Assembly: GCF_044068515.1 (NCBI RefSeq)
Contig: NZ_JBIPKI010000004.1
Coordinates: 34,668 to 98,667 of the forward strand
Reading direction: 5' to 3'
Length of the DNA stretch: 64,000 nucleotides
DNA from: Desulfurivibrio sp044068515
Lineage (GTDB): Bacteria > Desulfobacterota > Desulfobulbia > Desulfobulbales > Desulfurivibrionaceae
Made by a program: the position numbers and the translations under genes. Each line of letters begins with the position of its first letter. The first letter of the stretch is position 1. Under the pieces are notes generated by a model. That model searched no databases and was not told where the DNA came from. It worked only from the letters and a program-made list of their open reading frames with translations. This document shows positions 44,396 to 54,864 of the stretch, piece after piece.

Positions 44396-44430
44396 GTTCA
44401 GGGGCTAACATTCCGCCCCGACGACATTTC

Positions 44431-44459
44431 TTGACTTTTCCGGGGTATTGGGCTAGAAA
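44431..44459 (+). promoter_or_regulatory. hisS promoter
   Basis: TTGACT (44431-44436, five of six), 17-base spacer, TAGAAA (44454-44459, four of six). About 155 bases ahead of the hisS start. Confidence 0.55.
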
Positions 44460-44548
44460 TTCATGTTTTTGGCCGGTCGCCCCGGGAGCGTTCATCCGCT
44501 TTGGCCGGCGAAGGCCCTTGCCTTACTTTCAGGCCGACGCTTTGCAAG

Positions 44549-44576
44549 GAGCCTGGTCCTCGCCAGGACCGGGCTC
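44549..44576 (+). promoter_or_regulatory. Leader hairpin upstream of hisS
   Basis: Twelve-base stem GAGCCTGGTCCT with AGGACCGGGCTC (one mismatch) and CGCC loop, 43 bases before the start codon. No T run, so a leader structure and not a simple terminator. Confidence 0.5.
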
Positions 44577-44619
44577 TGGTTGTCAAGTTTATACCAATTT
44601 TCATCAGGAAGCCATTTTT

Positions 44620-45873
44620 ATGCAAGCCCTGAAAGGCTTTAAGGATATTCTCCCCGACGAGGCCCTGCTCTGGCAGCGGGTGGAGGCTGTCGCCCGCGAT
44701 GTTTTCCGCCGTTTCGGCTTCGAGGAAATCAAGGTGCCGATCCTCGAGAAAACCGGTCTGTTCGCCCGCTCCATCGGCGAAGCCACCGATATCGTCGAAA
44801 AGGAAATGTACACTTTCAGCGATCGCAACGGGGAGTCGCTGACCATGCGGCCCGAGGGTACCGCCCCGGTTTTGCGGGCCTTTATCGAACATGCCCTCCA
44901 TTTGCGGCGCCCGATCAACCGGCTCTTCACGGTGGGGCCGATGTTTCGCCATGAGCGCCCCCAGAAGGGGCGCTTGCGCCAGTTTCACCAGCTCAGCGTG
45001 GAAGCCCTGGGGTCCGATCATCCCCGCCTGGATGCCGAAGTGATCGCCATGGCCCGGCAGATTCTGGTCGAGCTGGGGCTCTCGGCCGCCCTGCAGCTCA
45101 ACTCCCTGGGCTGCCCGGCCTGCCGTCCGGCTTACCGGCAAAAGCTGATCGCTTTCCTCGGCGGCCACCGGGAGCAGCTTTGCGAGGATTGCCAGCGCCG
45201 CACCGAGAGCAACCCTCTCCGGGTCCTGGACTGCAAAAGCGACAACTGCCGCCGGCTCAACGCCGCCGCCCCCGCCATTCTCGACTCCCTTTGCCCGTCC
45301 TGCGCCGAACACCTGGCGGCGGTGCGCCGGGACTTGGACGCCCTCCAGATCCCCTACAGTCTCAATCCTTTCATGGTGCGCGGGCTCGATTACTACACCC
45401 GCACCACCTTTGAACTGCTCACCGATGCCCTCGGGGCCCAGAGCGCGGTGGGGGCCGGCGGTCGCTACGACGGCCTGGTCCGGCAGTTGGGCGGGCCGGA
45501 TCTGCCGGGCATCGGTTTTGCCTTGGGCATGGAGCGGCTGGTTCTGTTGCTCCAGGAACAAAACGCTCTCCCCTCTTCCGGCCCCGATCTTTTTCTGGCC
45601 TGCCTGGGCGAGGTCGCCGGCGCTTACGGCTTCAAGCTGCTGGATCGTTGCCGGCTGGCCGGCCTCAGCGCCTTGATGGACGTCCAGGGCCGGGGCCTCA
45701 AAAGCCAGATGAAGCAGGCAGATCGCCTCAACGCCCGTTTCGTCCTGATCATCGGCGAGGCAGAGCTGGCCTCGGGCCAGGCGGTCTTGCGCAACCTGGT
45801 CAGCAAGGAGGAACGCCAAATTCCCCTGGCTGCTGAACTGACCGACCTGCTGCGGGTCGTGCGAGCCGACTAG
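44620..45873 (+). CDS. hisS: Histidine-tRNA ligase
   Basis: Class II synthetase that charges tRNA-His. The 417-residue protein has motif 1 region VPILEKTGLFARSIGEATDIVEKEMYTF, motif 2 TVGPMFRHERPQKGRLRQFHQL, histidine-binding RGLDYYTRTTFE and motif 3 GIGFALGMERLVLLL, plus a C-terminal anticodon domain. An unusual cysteine-rich insert (GCPACRPAY, CEDCQRR, CKSDNC and LCPSCAEHL, about residues 165-230) could bind zinc; it is seen in some anaerobes. ATG at 44620 has AGGA upstream and matches the family start MQALKGFKDILPDE. Confidence 0.96.
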   Translation: MQALKGFKDILPDEALLWQRVEAVARDVFRRFGFEEIKVPILEKTGLFARSIGEATDIVEKEMYTFSDRNGESLTMRPEGTAPVLRAFIEHALHLRRPINRLFTVGPMFRHERPQKGRLRQFHQLSVEALGSDHPRLDAEVIAMARQILVELGLSAALQLNSLGCPACRPAYRQKLIAFLGGHREQLCEDCQRRTESNPLRVLDCKSDNCRRLNAAAPAILDSLCPSCAEHLAAVRRDLDALQIPYSLNPFMVRGLDYYTRTTFELLTDALGAQSAVGAGGRYDGLVRQLGGPDLPGIGFALGMERLVLLLQEQNALPSSGPDLFLACLGEVAGAYGFKLLDRCRLAGLSALMDVQGRGLKSQMKQADRLNARFVLIIGEAELASGQAVLRNLVSKEERQIPLAAELTDLLRVVRAD

Positions 45874-45967
45874 CGCCTCCCGGCTACAAGGGGAAAAAAG
45901 CTGCCGGCCAAGGGCGAGCTTTGCCCGCTTATTATAACTTAACCCTACCGGAAAGGAGTCACCAACC

Positions 45968-47770
<1,803 letters not shown>

Positions 47771-47773
47771 ATT

Positions 47774-48799
47774 ATGCCGGCAGTCTCTACCCTGCCCGAA
47801 GCGGTCCGTTTGCTGCTGGAGCCGGGGGCTTACCCCCATCCGGTGGAGCGGGTGGAATTGGTCCAGACCCATATATCCTATGTTTTCCTGGCCGGGGAAT
47901 TTGTCTACAAGATGAAAAAACCGGTGAATTTCGGGTTTCTTGACTTCACCGAGTTGGAAAAGCGCCGCTATTTCTGCACCGAGGAGTTGCGGCTCAACCG
48001 GCGCCTCTGCCCCGAAATCTACCTGGAGGTCCTGAGCCTGAGCCGGGGGGATGATGGTTTGCTCAGCCTGGGCGGGGCCGGGGAGCCGGAGGAGTTTCTC
48101 GTCAAAATGGTGCGGCTGCCGGCCGCGGGCATGATGGCCGGCATGGTTGAACGGGGAGAATTATCCGAAAAACACCTCGATCTGATCGTTGATCGGCTGG
48201 TCCCCTTTTACCAGGCGGCGGCCGGCGGGCCGGAGATCAGGGCCTTGGGCAGCGCCGAGGCGGTGGCGGTCAACGTGCTGGAAAATTTCACCCAGACCGA
48301 AGGCTTTGTCGGTTGTCCGGCCTTGAGCCGGGCCCAGTTCGACCTGATCGGGGCCTATTCCCGGGATTTCCTCCAGCGGGAGCAGCTGTTTCGCCAGCGG
48401 CAGGAGGGCGGCCGGATTCGCGAGGGCCACGGTGACCTTTACTCGGCCAATATCTGTTTCAGCCCGACCGCGGTTTACATTTTCGACTGTATCGAATTCA
48501 ACCAGCGCTTCCGTTGCTGCGACCAGGCCGGAGATATCGCGTTCCTGGCCATGGATCTGGATTTCCACGGCCTGGAGGACCTCTCCCGCTACTTTGTCGA
48601 GCAGTTTGCCGCCCGGTCCGATGATTCCGGCCTGATGACAATGCTGCCCTTCTATTGCTGCTACCGGGCTTATGTCCGGGGCAAGATCGGGCTCTTCACC
48701 GCCCATGCCCCGGAAGTCGATCCGGCCACCAAGGCCGGGGCCCTGGCCCAGGCCGGCCGTTATTTTGCCCTGGCGGAACGTTATGCCCGCGGCGCTTGA
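47774..48799 (+). CDS. Aminoglycoside-phosphotransferase-like kinase (COG2187)
   Basis: A 341-residue protein of the APH/choline-kinase fold. Family features are YKMKKPVNFGFLDF near the start, the catalytic loop GHGDLYSANICF (about residue 218) and the metal Asp in YIFDCIEFN. It probably phosphorylates a small molecule or protein; the substrate is unknown. Its last 17 bases overlap the next gene, a P-loop kinase. In many bacteria these two domains form one protein, so here they are split. Four bases separate it from aspS, so the two are probably co-transcribed. Confidence 0.8.
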   Translation: MPAVSTLPEAVRLLLEPGAYPHPVERVELVQTHISYVFLAGEFVYKMKKPVNFGFLDFTELEKRRYFCTEELRLNRRLCPEIYLEVLSLSRGDDGLLSLGGAGEPEEFLVKMVRLPAAGMMAGMVERGELSEKHLDLIVDRLVPFYQAAAGGPEIRALGSAEAVAVNVLENFTQTEGFVGCPALSRAQFDLIGAYSRDFLQREQLFRQRQEGGRIREGHGDLYSANICFSPTAVYIFDCIEFNQRFRCCDQAGDIAFLAMDLDFHGLEDLSRYFVEQFAARSDDSGLMTMLPFYCCYRAYVRGKIGLFTAHAPEVDPATKAGALAQAGRYFALAERYARGA

Positions 48800-49373
48800 T
48801 TCCCCCGTCCCATCGGCGACCGAACCCCGGCTCCAGGTCTTTTTCGGCTTGATCGCCACCGGCAAGAGCACCCTGGCCCGGGCCTGGGCGGCCCGCCACG
48901 GCCGGGAGTACTACAATTCCGATGTGGTGCGCAAGGAGTTGGCCGGCCTGGATGCCGCCACCCGCTGCCGGGAGGAGGCCGACCGGGGCATCTATACGCC
49001 CGAATTCAGCCGCCGCACCTATGCCGAACTGCTGCAGCGGGCCGCCGGCGATTTGCGGCGGGGCCGGGGGGTGGTCCTGGATGCATCCTATCTGGAGCGG
49101 GCCGAGCGTGATCGGGTCGCGGCCCTGGCCCAGACACTGGGGGTTCCGGTCGATTTTGTCCTCTGTGAATGCTCGGATGAGGTTAAACGGGAACGGCTGG
49201 CCATCCGGGCCCGGGACTCCCGGGCGGTTTCCGACGGCAGCTGGGCCATCTACCTGCGGCAGCGGGAAAAATTTCAACCGCCCACCGAACTGAAGCCCGA
49301 GCAGCTGGTGGTAATCGATACGGCCCGTCCCCTGGAGCAACTGCTCGCTGAACTTGCCCGCCTACTGGCTTGA
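48783..49373 (+). CDS. P-loop kinase (COG0645-like AAA family ATPase)
   Basis: A 196-residue nucleotide-binding kinase with Walker A GLIATGKSTLA (about residue 21-31), VLDASYLERAERD and ARDSRAVSDGSW. It is equivalent to the C-terminal half of the fused COG2187-COG0645 proteins. ATG at 48783 overlaps the previous gene by 17 bases in another frame, so the two are translationally coupled and probably work together. The substrate is not known. Confidence 0.82.
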   Translation: MPAALDSPVPSATEPRLQVFFGLIATGKSTLARAWAARHGREYYNSDVVRKELAGLDAATRCREEADRGIYTPEFSRRTYAELLQRAAGDLRRGRGVVLDASYLERAERDRVAALAQTLGVPVDFVLCECSDEVKRERLAIRARDSRAVSDGSWAIYLRQREKFQPPTELKPEQLVVIDTARPLEQLLAELARLLA

Positions 49374-49450
49374 CTTCCAGCCGGGGCGGTAAAGGTTTCC
49401 GGGGGGTCTGAGGGGCCGGTTTCAGCCTTTTTTAAGGGAGCGAGATCTTC

Positions 49451-49729
49451 ATGGCCAAGGCAAGGGCGCAACTGCTGATATCAGGAAGGGTGCAAGGCGT
49501 TTTTTACCGGGCCTTTACCGCCGAGAAGGCGGCTGAACTCGGCCTGCAGGGATGGGTCCGGAATACCCCGGCCGGCGAGGTTGAGGCGGTCATCGAAGGC
49601 GAAAGACTCGACCTGGAGCGGCTCCTGGCTTATCTGCGCCAGGGGCCCCCCGCGGCCCAGGTTAGCGGTATTGCCGTCCAGTGGCTGGACTACAGGGGAG
49701 AATTCGGCGACTTTGCGATCAGGTACTAG
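49451..49729 (+). CDS. acyP: Acylphosphatase
   Basis: Hydrolyses acyl phosphates such as acetyl or carbamoyl phosphate. The 92-residue protein has the phosphate-binding loop GRVQGVFYRAF with the catalytic Arg (about residue 21) and Asn in GWVRNTPAGEV (about residue 39). Length and fold pattern are standard. GGGAGCGAG lies upstream of the ATG at 49451. It is convergent with the DUF2905 gene. Confidence 0.94.
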   Translation: MAKARAQLLISGRVQGVFYRAFTAEKAAELGLQGWVRNTPAGEVEAVIEGERLDLERLLAYLRQGPPAAQVSGIAVQWLDYRGEFGDFAIRY

Positions 49730-49753
49730 GTCAGGCCGAGCCGGCTGCCTGGC

Positions 49754-49954
49754 TTATTTGCGCAGCAGCCAGAGCAAAAGGGTCAGAGCCAACGAGAGCA
49801 GCAAGCCGGTGGTAAGCGGAAAATAGAGCCGGAAGTTTTCCCGCACGATGAAAAAATCGCCGGGCAGGCGGCCCAGGGGCAATCTGGCCAGCCAGGGCCA
49901 GAAAAGGCCGATCAGCAGTGCTGTCAAGCCCAGGACAATCAATGCTCGCTGCAT
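49754..49954 (-). CDS. DUF2905 family small membrane protein
   Basis: A 66-residue protein with two membrane helices (ALIVLGLTALLIGLFWPWL and LTTGLLLSLALTLLLWLL) joined by a conserved loop LPLGRLPGDFFIVRENFRLYFP, abbreviated to GRLPGDFF and ENFRLYFP. These motifs mark DUF2905, of unknown function and often found near ruvABC or queA in other bacteria. The upstream ribosome site is weak. Confidence 0.88.
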   Translation of the reverse strand: MQRALIVLGLTALLIGLFWPWLARLPLGRLPGDFFIVRENFRLYFPLTTGLLLSLALTLLLWLLRK

Positions 49955-50146
49955 CGTGTTGCTCGGCTGAGATTTGCCGGGACCCCGCCGGGAGCCTGAC
50001 CCCTTGGCGGGGGTGCTGCCCGGCTCCGGAGCCTTAGCTGTTGAAATGACCGCCCTGCCCTGCTGGAGCCTCGCCGGCCGCCGGCGTCGGTCGGCGGTTT
50101 ACCGCGATCATTTGCCCGGTTTGTCAGGATAAATCCCGCTTCCTGT

Positions 50147-50308
50147 CTACTTGCGGGCCTTGCAGCCGCCTCCGCATTTCCCGGCCGGGGCCGGAGCGGC
50201 GCTTTCGTCCTTGAGCATGCAGCCGCTTTCGCCGCACTGGGGGCATTTTTGGGGTTTGCAGCGGCCTTCCTTGGTGGCACCACATTTTTCACATTTAAAC
50301 AGAGCCAT
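50147..50308 (-). CDS. Rubredoxin-like zinc-ribbon microprotein (RCKP type)
   Basis: A 53-residue protein with start MALFKCEKCGATKEGRCKP. The CEKC and CPQC pairs plus the RCKPQKCP run match the small RCKP rubredoxin-like domain found in many anaerobes. A further cysteine cluster (GKCGGGCKARK) at the C-terminus may hold another metal. GAAGGAG lies about 10 bases upstream of the start. Too short for a long-ORF track, but the cysteine pattern and ribosome site make it credible. Function unknown; possibly iron or zinc binding in electron transfer. Confidence 0.8.
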   Translation of the reverse strand: MALFKCEKCGATKEGRCKPQKCPQCGESGCMLKDESAAPAPAGKCGGGCKARK

Positions 50309-50661
50309 CTTTTTCTCCTTCGATCTTGAGGGTAAGGTTTTGTTGCCGTCTTGCTGATTTCTCCATACGCCGCCCCCTTGCGCTGCTCCGGAAACCGATT
50401 AGGTGGAAGATCAAGGGAGCGAACTCTCGCCGGCTTGGGAATCAGGCGGCCCCGGCGGCAGAGGGCCTGCTTTGGGTATCATAGCCTTGAATTCCTCCCC
50501 CCGGCAACAATGAAATCCCACCCCGGTTGATTTATGGAGCCAAGCCGACCGTGCAGTCCTCTTTTCCCTGTGCTCGAGCTTTGCTCTGTGGTAATTTTCG
50601 ATTTCAGGCCCCAATAACCCGGCAGCCCTTAGCACCGCTATCGTTTATGGTGGAGATTTTT
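50309..50661. other. Divergent intergenic region
   Basis: 353 bases between the RCKP microprotein (minus) and the M20 peptidase (plus). It should hold both promoters, but I see no convincing hexamers. An open frame extends upstream of the peptidase on plus from 50527, without conserved content or a ribosome site. Confidence 0.55.
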
Positions 50662-51822
50662 ATGCCCCTGCATCCGGAAAGACTGGCCGAAACCTTTGTC
50701 CGCCTATGTGAAATTGACAGTCCTTCCCGCCGGGAAGGACGCCTGGCGGTCTTTTTGAAAGGCCTTTTCGCCGCCGAATTCAATGCCGAGATCCTGGAGG
50801 ACGATTCCGCCGGAGCAACCGGTTCCGACACCGGCAACCTGGTGGTCCGGATCGGCGGCCGGGATGGAATACGGCCGCCTTTTTTCTGCAACTGCCATTT
50901 GGACACCGTGGAGCCTTGCGCAGGCGTTAAGGTCCGGCGCATCGGCGATACCTTCACCAGTACCGGCCCCACAGTGCTGGGCGCCGATGACAAGGCCGGC
51001 ATCGCCATGTTGATCGAAATGGCCCGCTGCCTAAAGGACGAGAGCCGCCTGCAGGTACCGCTGGAATTTGTCTTTACTACCTGCGAGGAAATCGGCCTGC
51101 TCGGAGCCAAACGGTTCGATTTTTCCCTGTTGCGGGCCTCCTCGGGTTACGCCCTCGACAGCGCCGGCATCGACCTGGCGGTAATCGCCGCCCCGGCGGC
51201 CAATCACTTCACCGCTCTGATTCAAGGCCTGGCCGCCCATGCCGGCCTCCACCCGGAGAACGGGATCAATGCCATCCAATTGGCGTCCCTGGCCGTGGCG
51301 GCGATTCCCCTGGGCCGCCTGGACAAGGACAGCACGGCCAATATCGGCCTTATTACAGGGGGTAAGGCGACTAATATCATTCCCGAGCAGGTGCGGATTG
51401 AAGGAGAGGTGCGCAGCCACAGTGCCAAGAAGCTGGCGCGCTATACCGCCGCCATTGAAGATGAATTCCGGCTGGCCATCGATCGGCATGGCGTTTTGCC
51501 CCGGGAAATTTCCGGTCCCGGGCGGCGCCGGGCCCAGCTTGAATTTCTGGTGGAGGAGCAGTTCCCGGCCATGGCCCTGGACCAGGATGATCCCGTGCTG
51601 CAGCGGCTCACTCGGGCCGCGGCGCTTTTGCGCCGCCAATTGCGCTTCACCGTGGCCGGCGGCGGCAGCGACGCCAATATCTTCAGCGCTCAGGGGCTGC
51701 CCACCGCCATTCTCGGCACCGGGATGACCGATGTTCACACCACCGAAGAGTCCATTACCCTGAAGGCCATGGTCAGGACCACTGAACTGTTGTTGGCCCT
51801 GGCCCGCCAGGACCCGGCATAA
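50662..51822 (+). CDS. M20 family metallopeptidase (PepT-like)
   Basis: A 386-residue zinc aminopeptidase-type enzyme. Metal ligands are His-x-Asp in CNCHLDTVEP (about residue 77), Asp in LGADDKAGIAML, Glu-Glu in TTCEEIGLLGAK (the first being the general base), Asp in YALDSAG and His in TDVHTTEES near the C-terminus. A dimerisation domain lies between. The shape resembles peptidase T (tripeptidase), but substrate is not fixed by motif. ATG at 50662 is chosen over 50647 because GGAG stands six bases before it. Confidence 0.88.
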   Translation: MPLHPERLAETFVRLCEIDSPSRREGRLAVFLKGLFAAEFNAEILEDDSAGATGSDTGNLVVRIGGRDGIRPPFFCNCHLDTVEPCAGVKVRRIGDTFTSTGPTVLGADDKAGIAMLIEMARCLKDESRLQVPLEFVFTTCEEIGLLGAKRFDFSLLRASSGYALDSAGIDLAVIAAPAANHFTALIQGLAAHAGLHPENGINAIQLASLAVAAIPLGRLDKDSTANIGLITGGKATNIIPEQVRIEGEVRSHSAKKLARYTAAIEDEFRLAIDRHGVLPREISGPGRRRAQLEFLVEEQFPAMALDQDDPVLQRLTRAAALLRRQLRFTVAGGGSDANIFSAQGLPTAILGTGMTDVHTTEESITLKAMVRTTELLLALARQDPA

Positions 51823-52204
51823 TCACTGTTAGGAGGTTGCCGGTCCCCATGACCCGGCTCCGGCTGGCCGCGGTGTCCCGGCCTTTGTCGGCCCCCTTTA
51901 ACTGAGGCGGTGTTGCTGCACATCAGCCGTTCCGTCCCCAGGTTCTCGCCCTTCAACGGCTGTGGCGAATTCGGCGCCGCCTCACATGCCCCTAGGTGTA
52001 AATAGCTGAAAAAGCGCTATTAATTCCCGTGTTTCACGTGAAACACCGTTGCGGTGGTGGTCCGGAGGCGGTAATTTGGTGGTTGCCAAAATCAGCCACA
52101 GGTGGGATATTCAGGCTGGCGTTTATGGGGACTGGTTTTGGTTTGGTGGCGGTGGTGTTGTACCATCGTCAATTTGTGAGGCCTGAGGGGGCGGGAGGCT
52201 TGGC
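51823..52204 (+). other. Intergenic region before parA
   Basis: 382 bases without a gene. It contains the parS site at 52030, and an AATAGC/GCTATT hairpin just before it. Between the peptidase stop and the hairpin nothing is recognisable. No cluster of DnaA boxes is visible, so an origin of replication is not supported here. Confidence 0.65.
52030..52045. promoter_or_regulatory. parS: parS centromere site
   Basis: TGTTTCACGTGAAACA, exactly the canonical bacterial parS, and extended to an 18-base perfect palindrome (52029-52046). It lies 160 bases upstream of parA. ParB should load here with CTP and spread. It is the only copy I see in the window. Confidence 0.95.
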
Positions 52205-53086
52205 ATGAAAAGTGCGCAACAGGCCAAGGTGATTGCCTTGGCCAACCAGAAGGGCGGGGTCGGGAAAACCACCACGGCGATAAATTTGGCCGCTTCGCTG
52301 GCGACCCTGGGTAAGCGGGTGCTGGTGGTGGATTCGGATCCCCAGGGCAATGCCTCCAGCGGCCTGGGTTACCAGGAGATTCCGTCGTCCGGGGAGGGCG
52401 CCGCGGGGGTGCATCTCTATCATTGCCTGGTCGAGGGAGTGGCGGCGGCCGAGGCCATTGTTCCGGTGGCCGAGATGGCCGGCAAGCTTTCTCTGCTGCC
52501 CAGCCGGATCGACCTGATCGGGGTTGAGGTGGAGCTGATGGGGGCCAGCAAGCGTGAGCGGTACCTCGAGCAACTGCTGGCTCCGGTGCGGGCCGATTTC
52601 GATTTTGTCTTTATCGACTGCCCGCCTTCCCTGGGATTGCTGACCATCAATGCTTTGACCGCGGCCGATGCGGTGGTTATCCCCATGCAGTGCGAATATT
52701 TCGCCCTCGAGGGGTTGAGCCAGCTGGTCCGGACCATTCGCCTGGTGAAAAACTCCTACAACAACCGCCTGGTGATCGAGGGATTGCTGCTGACCATGTT
52801 CGACGGTCGCAACCGGTTGACCCACCAGGTGGCCGCCGAGGTCAACGAGCATTTCAAAGGCCGACTTTACCGGACCGTGATCCCGCGCAATGTCCGACTC
52901 AGCGAGGCCCCCAGCTATGGCCGGCCGGCCATCAGCTACGACCGGCGCTCCAGCGGCGCCATCAGCTATCTGCAGCTGGCCCGGGAGTTTTTGCGGCAGC
53001 AGAAGAAAAAAACGGCGGCCAGGGCCCCGGCCGCTCCAGCGCTTAACCGTGCGGCTAATAAAGGAGGGTCGAGCGAATCATGGTAA
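52205..53086 (+). CDS. parA: Chromosome-partitioning ATPase ParA/Soj
   Basis: Walker-type ATPase that moves ParB-parS complexes over the nucleoid. The 293-residue protein has the deviant Walker A ANQKGGVGKTTTAINLA (about residue 14), the VLVVDSDPQGNASSGLG loop and DFVFIDCPPSLGLLT (Walker B). A short Lys/Ala-rich tail is added. It starts at ATG 52205 and its last seven bases overlap parB, so the pair is translationally coupled. parS lies upstream. Confidence 0.96.
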   Translation: MKSAQQAKVIALANQKGGVGKTTTAINLAASLATLGKRVLVVDSDPQGNASSGLGYQEIPSSGEGAAGVHLYHCLVEGVAAAEAIVPVAEMAGKLSLLPSRIDLIGVEVELMGASKRERYLEQLLAPVRADFDFVFIDCPPSLGLLTINALTAADAVVIPMQCEYFALEGLSQLVRTIRLVKNSYNNRLVIEGLLLTMFDGRNRLTHQVAAEVNEHFKGRLYRTVIPRNVRLSEAPSYGRPAISYDRRSSGAISYLQLAREFLRQQKKKTAARAPAAPALNRAANKGGSSESW

Positions 53087-53967
53087 AAAGAAATCCTTTG
53101 GGCAAGGGACTGGGAGCCCTGTTGCCCTCATATGATGACAGCGGTGAGCGGGCTTATCTTATCTGCCCCCTCGATGCCATCGCTCCCAACCCGCGCCAGC
53201 CCCGGAAGCAGATGGACGATGGGGGGCTCGCGCAATTGGCCGAATCCATCCGGGAAAAGGGCGTTTTGCTTCCCCTGGTGGTCCGGCGACTGGACGATGA
53301 TCGCTACGAGATTATTGCCGGGGAGCGGCGGTGGCGGGCCGCCGGCCTGGCCGGGCTTAGCGAGGTGCCGGTACTGGTCAAGGACGTTTCGCCCCAGGAT
53401 CAACTGGAACTCGCCCTGGTGGAAAATATTCAACGCCAGGATCTTAATCCCCTGGAGGAAGCCGAGGCCTATCTCCGTCTGGTGCAGGAATTCGGTCTGA
53501 CCCAGGAGGAAGTGGCTAAAAGGGTAGGCAAGGAGCGTTCCACCGTGGCCAATGCCCTGCGGATTAACCAGTTGCCTGAATTTGCCAAGGATGACCTGGC
53601 CACCGGCCGGCTCAGCATGGGCCATGCCCGGGTTTTGCTCGGGTTGGGCGAGGAAAGCCTGATGCGCGAGTTGCGGAATGAAATCGTCGCCAAGGGCCTG
53701 AGCGTCCGCCAGGCCGAAGAACTGGCCCGCCGGCGCAAAAACAGCCAGGGTGGCCGAGCTGGTGCCGGTCGGACCGGCACCCGAAAAAACCGCAATGGAA
53801 TACCCGACTCTTATTGCCGAACCCTGACCAACGATCTCCATCGTCGCTTTGACACCAAGGTTCGAATTGTCCAGAACGGCGAGCGGGGAAGGGTGGAAAT
53901 AGACTATTATTCCCCCGACGATCTGGAGCGGGTTATTGGTTTGATGTTGGCGACGGCCCCAGATTAA
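53080..53967 (+). CDS. parB: Chromosome-partitioning protein ParB/Spo0J
   Basis: Binds parS, hydrolyses CTP and spreads on DNA to form the partition complex. The 295-residue protein has the start GLGALLPS, the N-terminal NPRQPRK and GERRWRAAGLAG (CTP-binding C-motif), the VENIQRQDLNPLEEAEAY motif, the HTH LTQEEVAKRVGKERSTVANALRINQLP, and the C-terminal dimer domain. Cut here to those elements. Its gene overlaps parA by seven bases. Confidence 0.96.
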   Translation: MVKRNPLGKGLGALLPSYDDSGERAYLICPLDAIAPNPRQPRKQMDDGGLAQLAESIREKGVLLPLVVRRLDDDRYEIIAGERRWRAAGLAGLSEVPVLVKDVSPQDQLELALVENIQRQDLNPLEEAEAYLRLVQEFGLTQEEVAKRVGKERSTVANALRINQLPEFAKDDLATGRLSMGHARVLLGLGEESLMRELRNEIVAKGLSVRQAEELARRRKNSQGGRAGAGRTGTRKNRNGIPDSYCRTLTNDLHRRFDTKVRIVQNGERGRVEIDYYSPDDLERVIGLMLATAPD

Positions 53968-54049
53968 AGCGTCTCGAAGCAAAATCCGGCTATCCCGTTG
54001 CGGAAGGCCTACCACTGATCCTGAAGCTACCTGATTGCGGTGAATTAAG

Positions 54050-54859
54050 ATGCCCGGACAGCTTTTAGCTGAAATTACGAAAAAAGAGAAGATTGCCAGC
54101 GATATTTTCCGGCTCACCCTGCAGGCTCCGGACATCGCGGCGGCCGCCAGGCCGGGCCAGTTTGTCATGCTGCGCTCCGGGCGCTCCTTGGATCCTCTGC
54201 TGAGCAGACCCTTTTCCCTGCACCAGGTCATGGCCGACGGCCAAATTCAGGTGCTGTTCAAGGTTATCGGCGAAGGAACCAGGCGCTTGGCGGCCCTCGA
54301 GCCCGGCGCCCAGGCCGGCGTAGTCGGCCCACTGGGACAGGGATTTTCCCTGGAAGCGCCGGCCGATAACGGCCGCTTCTGCCTGATCGGCGGCGGAATG
54401 GGGATCGCGCCGCTCTTTTTTCTGGCCCGGGAACTCCAGCGCCGGCAGCCTGCGGTGCCCTGCGATCTTTTTCTGGGAGCCCGAACTGCCAGGGAAGTCA
54501 GTCAATTAGCGGAAGAATTTCAGCTTCTAGGCCTTAAGCCCCAGGTGGCCACCGATGACGGTTCCCTGGGCTACGGCGGTCTGGTGCCGGAGTTGCTGGC
54601 GATCAGCCTGGCCAATCAAGATGGCCCCGGCCTGCGGGTTTATTGTTGCGGCCCCTGGCCGATGATGGCCGCGGTCGCCGCCTATTGCCGCCAGCGGGCC
54701 TGGGAGTGCCAGGTTTCCCTGGAAACCATGATGGCCTGCGGTATTTCGGCCTGCCTGGGGTGCGCCGTCCAAGGCAGCGCCGGCGGGGAAGATTATCTGC
54801 ATGTCTGTAAGGACGGACCGGTGTTTGCCGCCGAAGATATTGCCTGGAGCCGGGAATAA
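54050..54859 (+). CDS. pyrK: Dihydroorotate dehydrogenase electron-transfer subunit
   Basis: Carries electrons from NADH through FAD and a 2Fe-2S centre to or from PyrD of the type 1B enzyme. The 269-residue protein has an FAD-binding barrel (RPFSLHQV), the NAD/FAD domain IGGGMGIAPLFFLA (about residue 113) and the cluster site MMACGISACLGCAV with a fourth Cys in HVCKDGPVF. It starts at ATG 54050 and precedes pyrD by five bases, the usual pair. Confidence 0.95.
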   Translation: MPGQLLAEITKKEKIASDIFRLTLQAPDIAAAARPGQFVMLRSGRSLDPLLSRPFSLHQVMADGQIQVLFKVIGEGTRRLAALEPGAQAGVVGPLGQGFSLEAPADNGRFCLIGGGMGIAPLFFLARELQRRQPAVPCDLFLGARTAREVSQLAEEFQLLGLKPQVATDDGSLGYGGLVPELLAISLANQDGPGLRVYCCGPWPMMAAVAAYCRQRAWECQVSLETMMACGISACLGCAVQGSAGGEDYLHVCKDGPVFAAEDIAWSRE

Positions 54860-54864
54860 AGCCC

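Noticed and set aside
44460..44619. T-box riboswitch before hisS
   Set aside because: There is no T-box consensus or terminator/antiterminator pair, only one GC hairpin without a T run.
51823..52204. Replication origin next to parS
   Set aside because: No cluster of DnaA boxes or AT-rich unwinding element is visible, and dnaA, dnaN and mnmG are absent.
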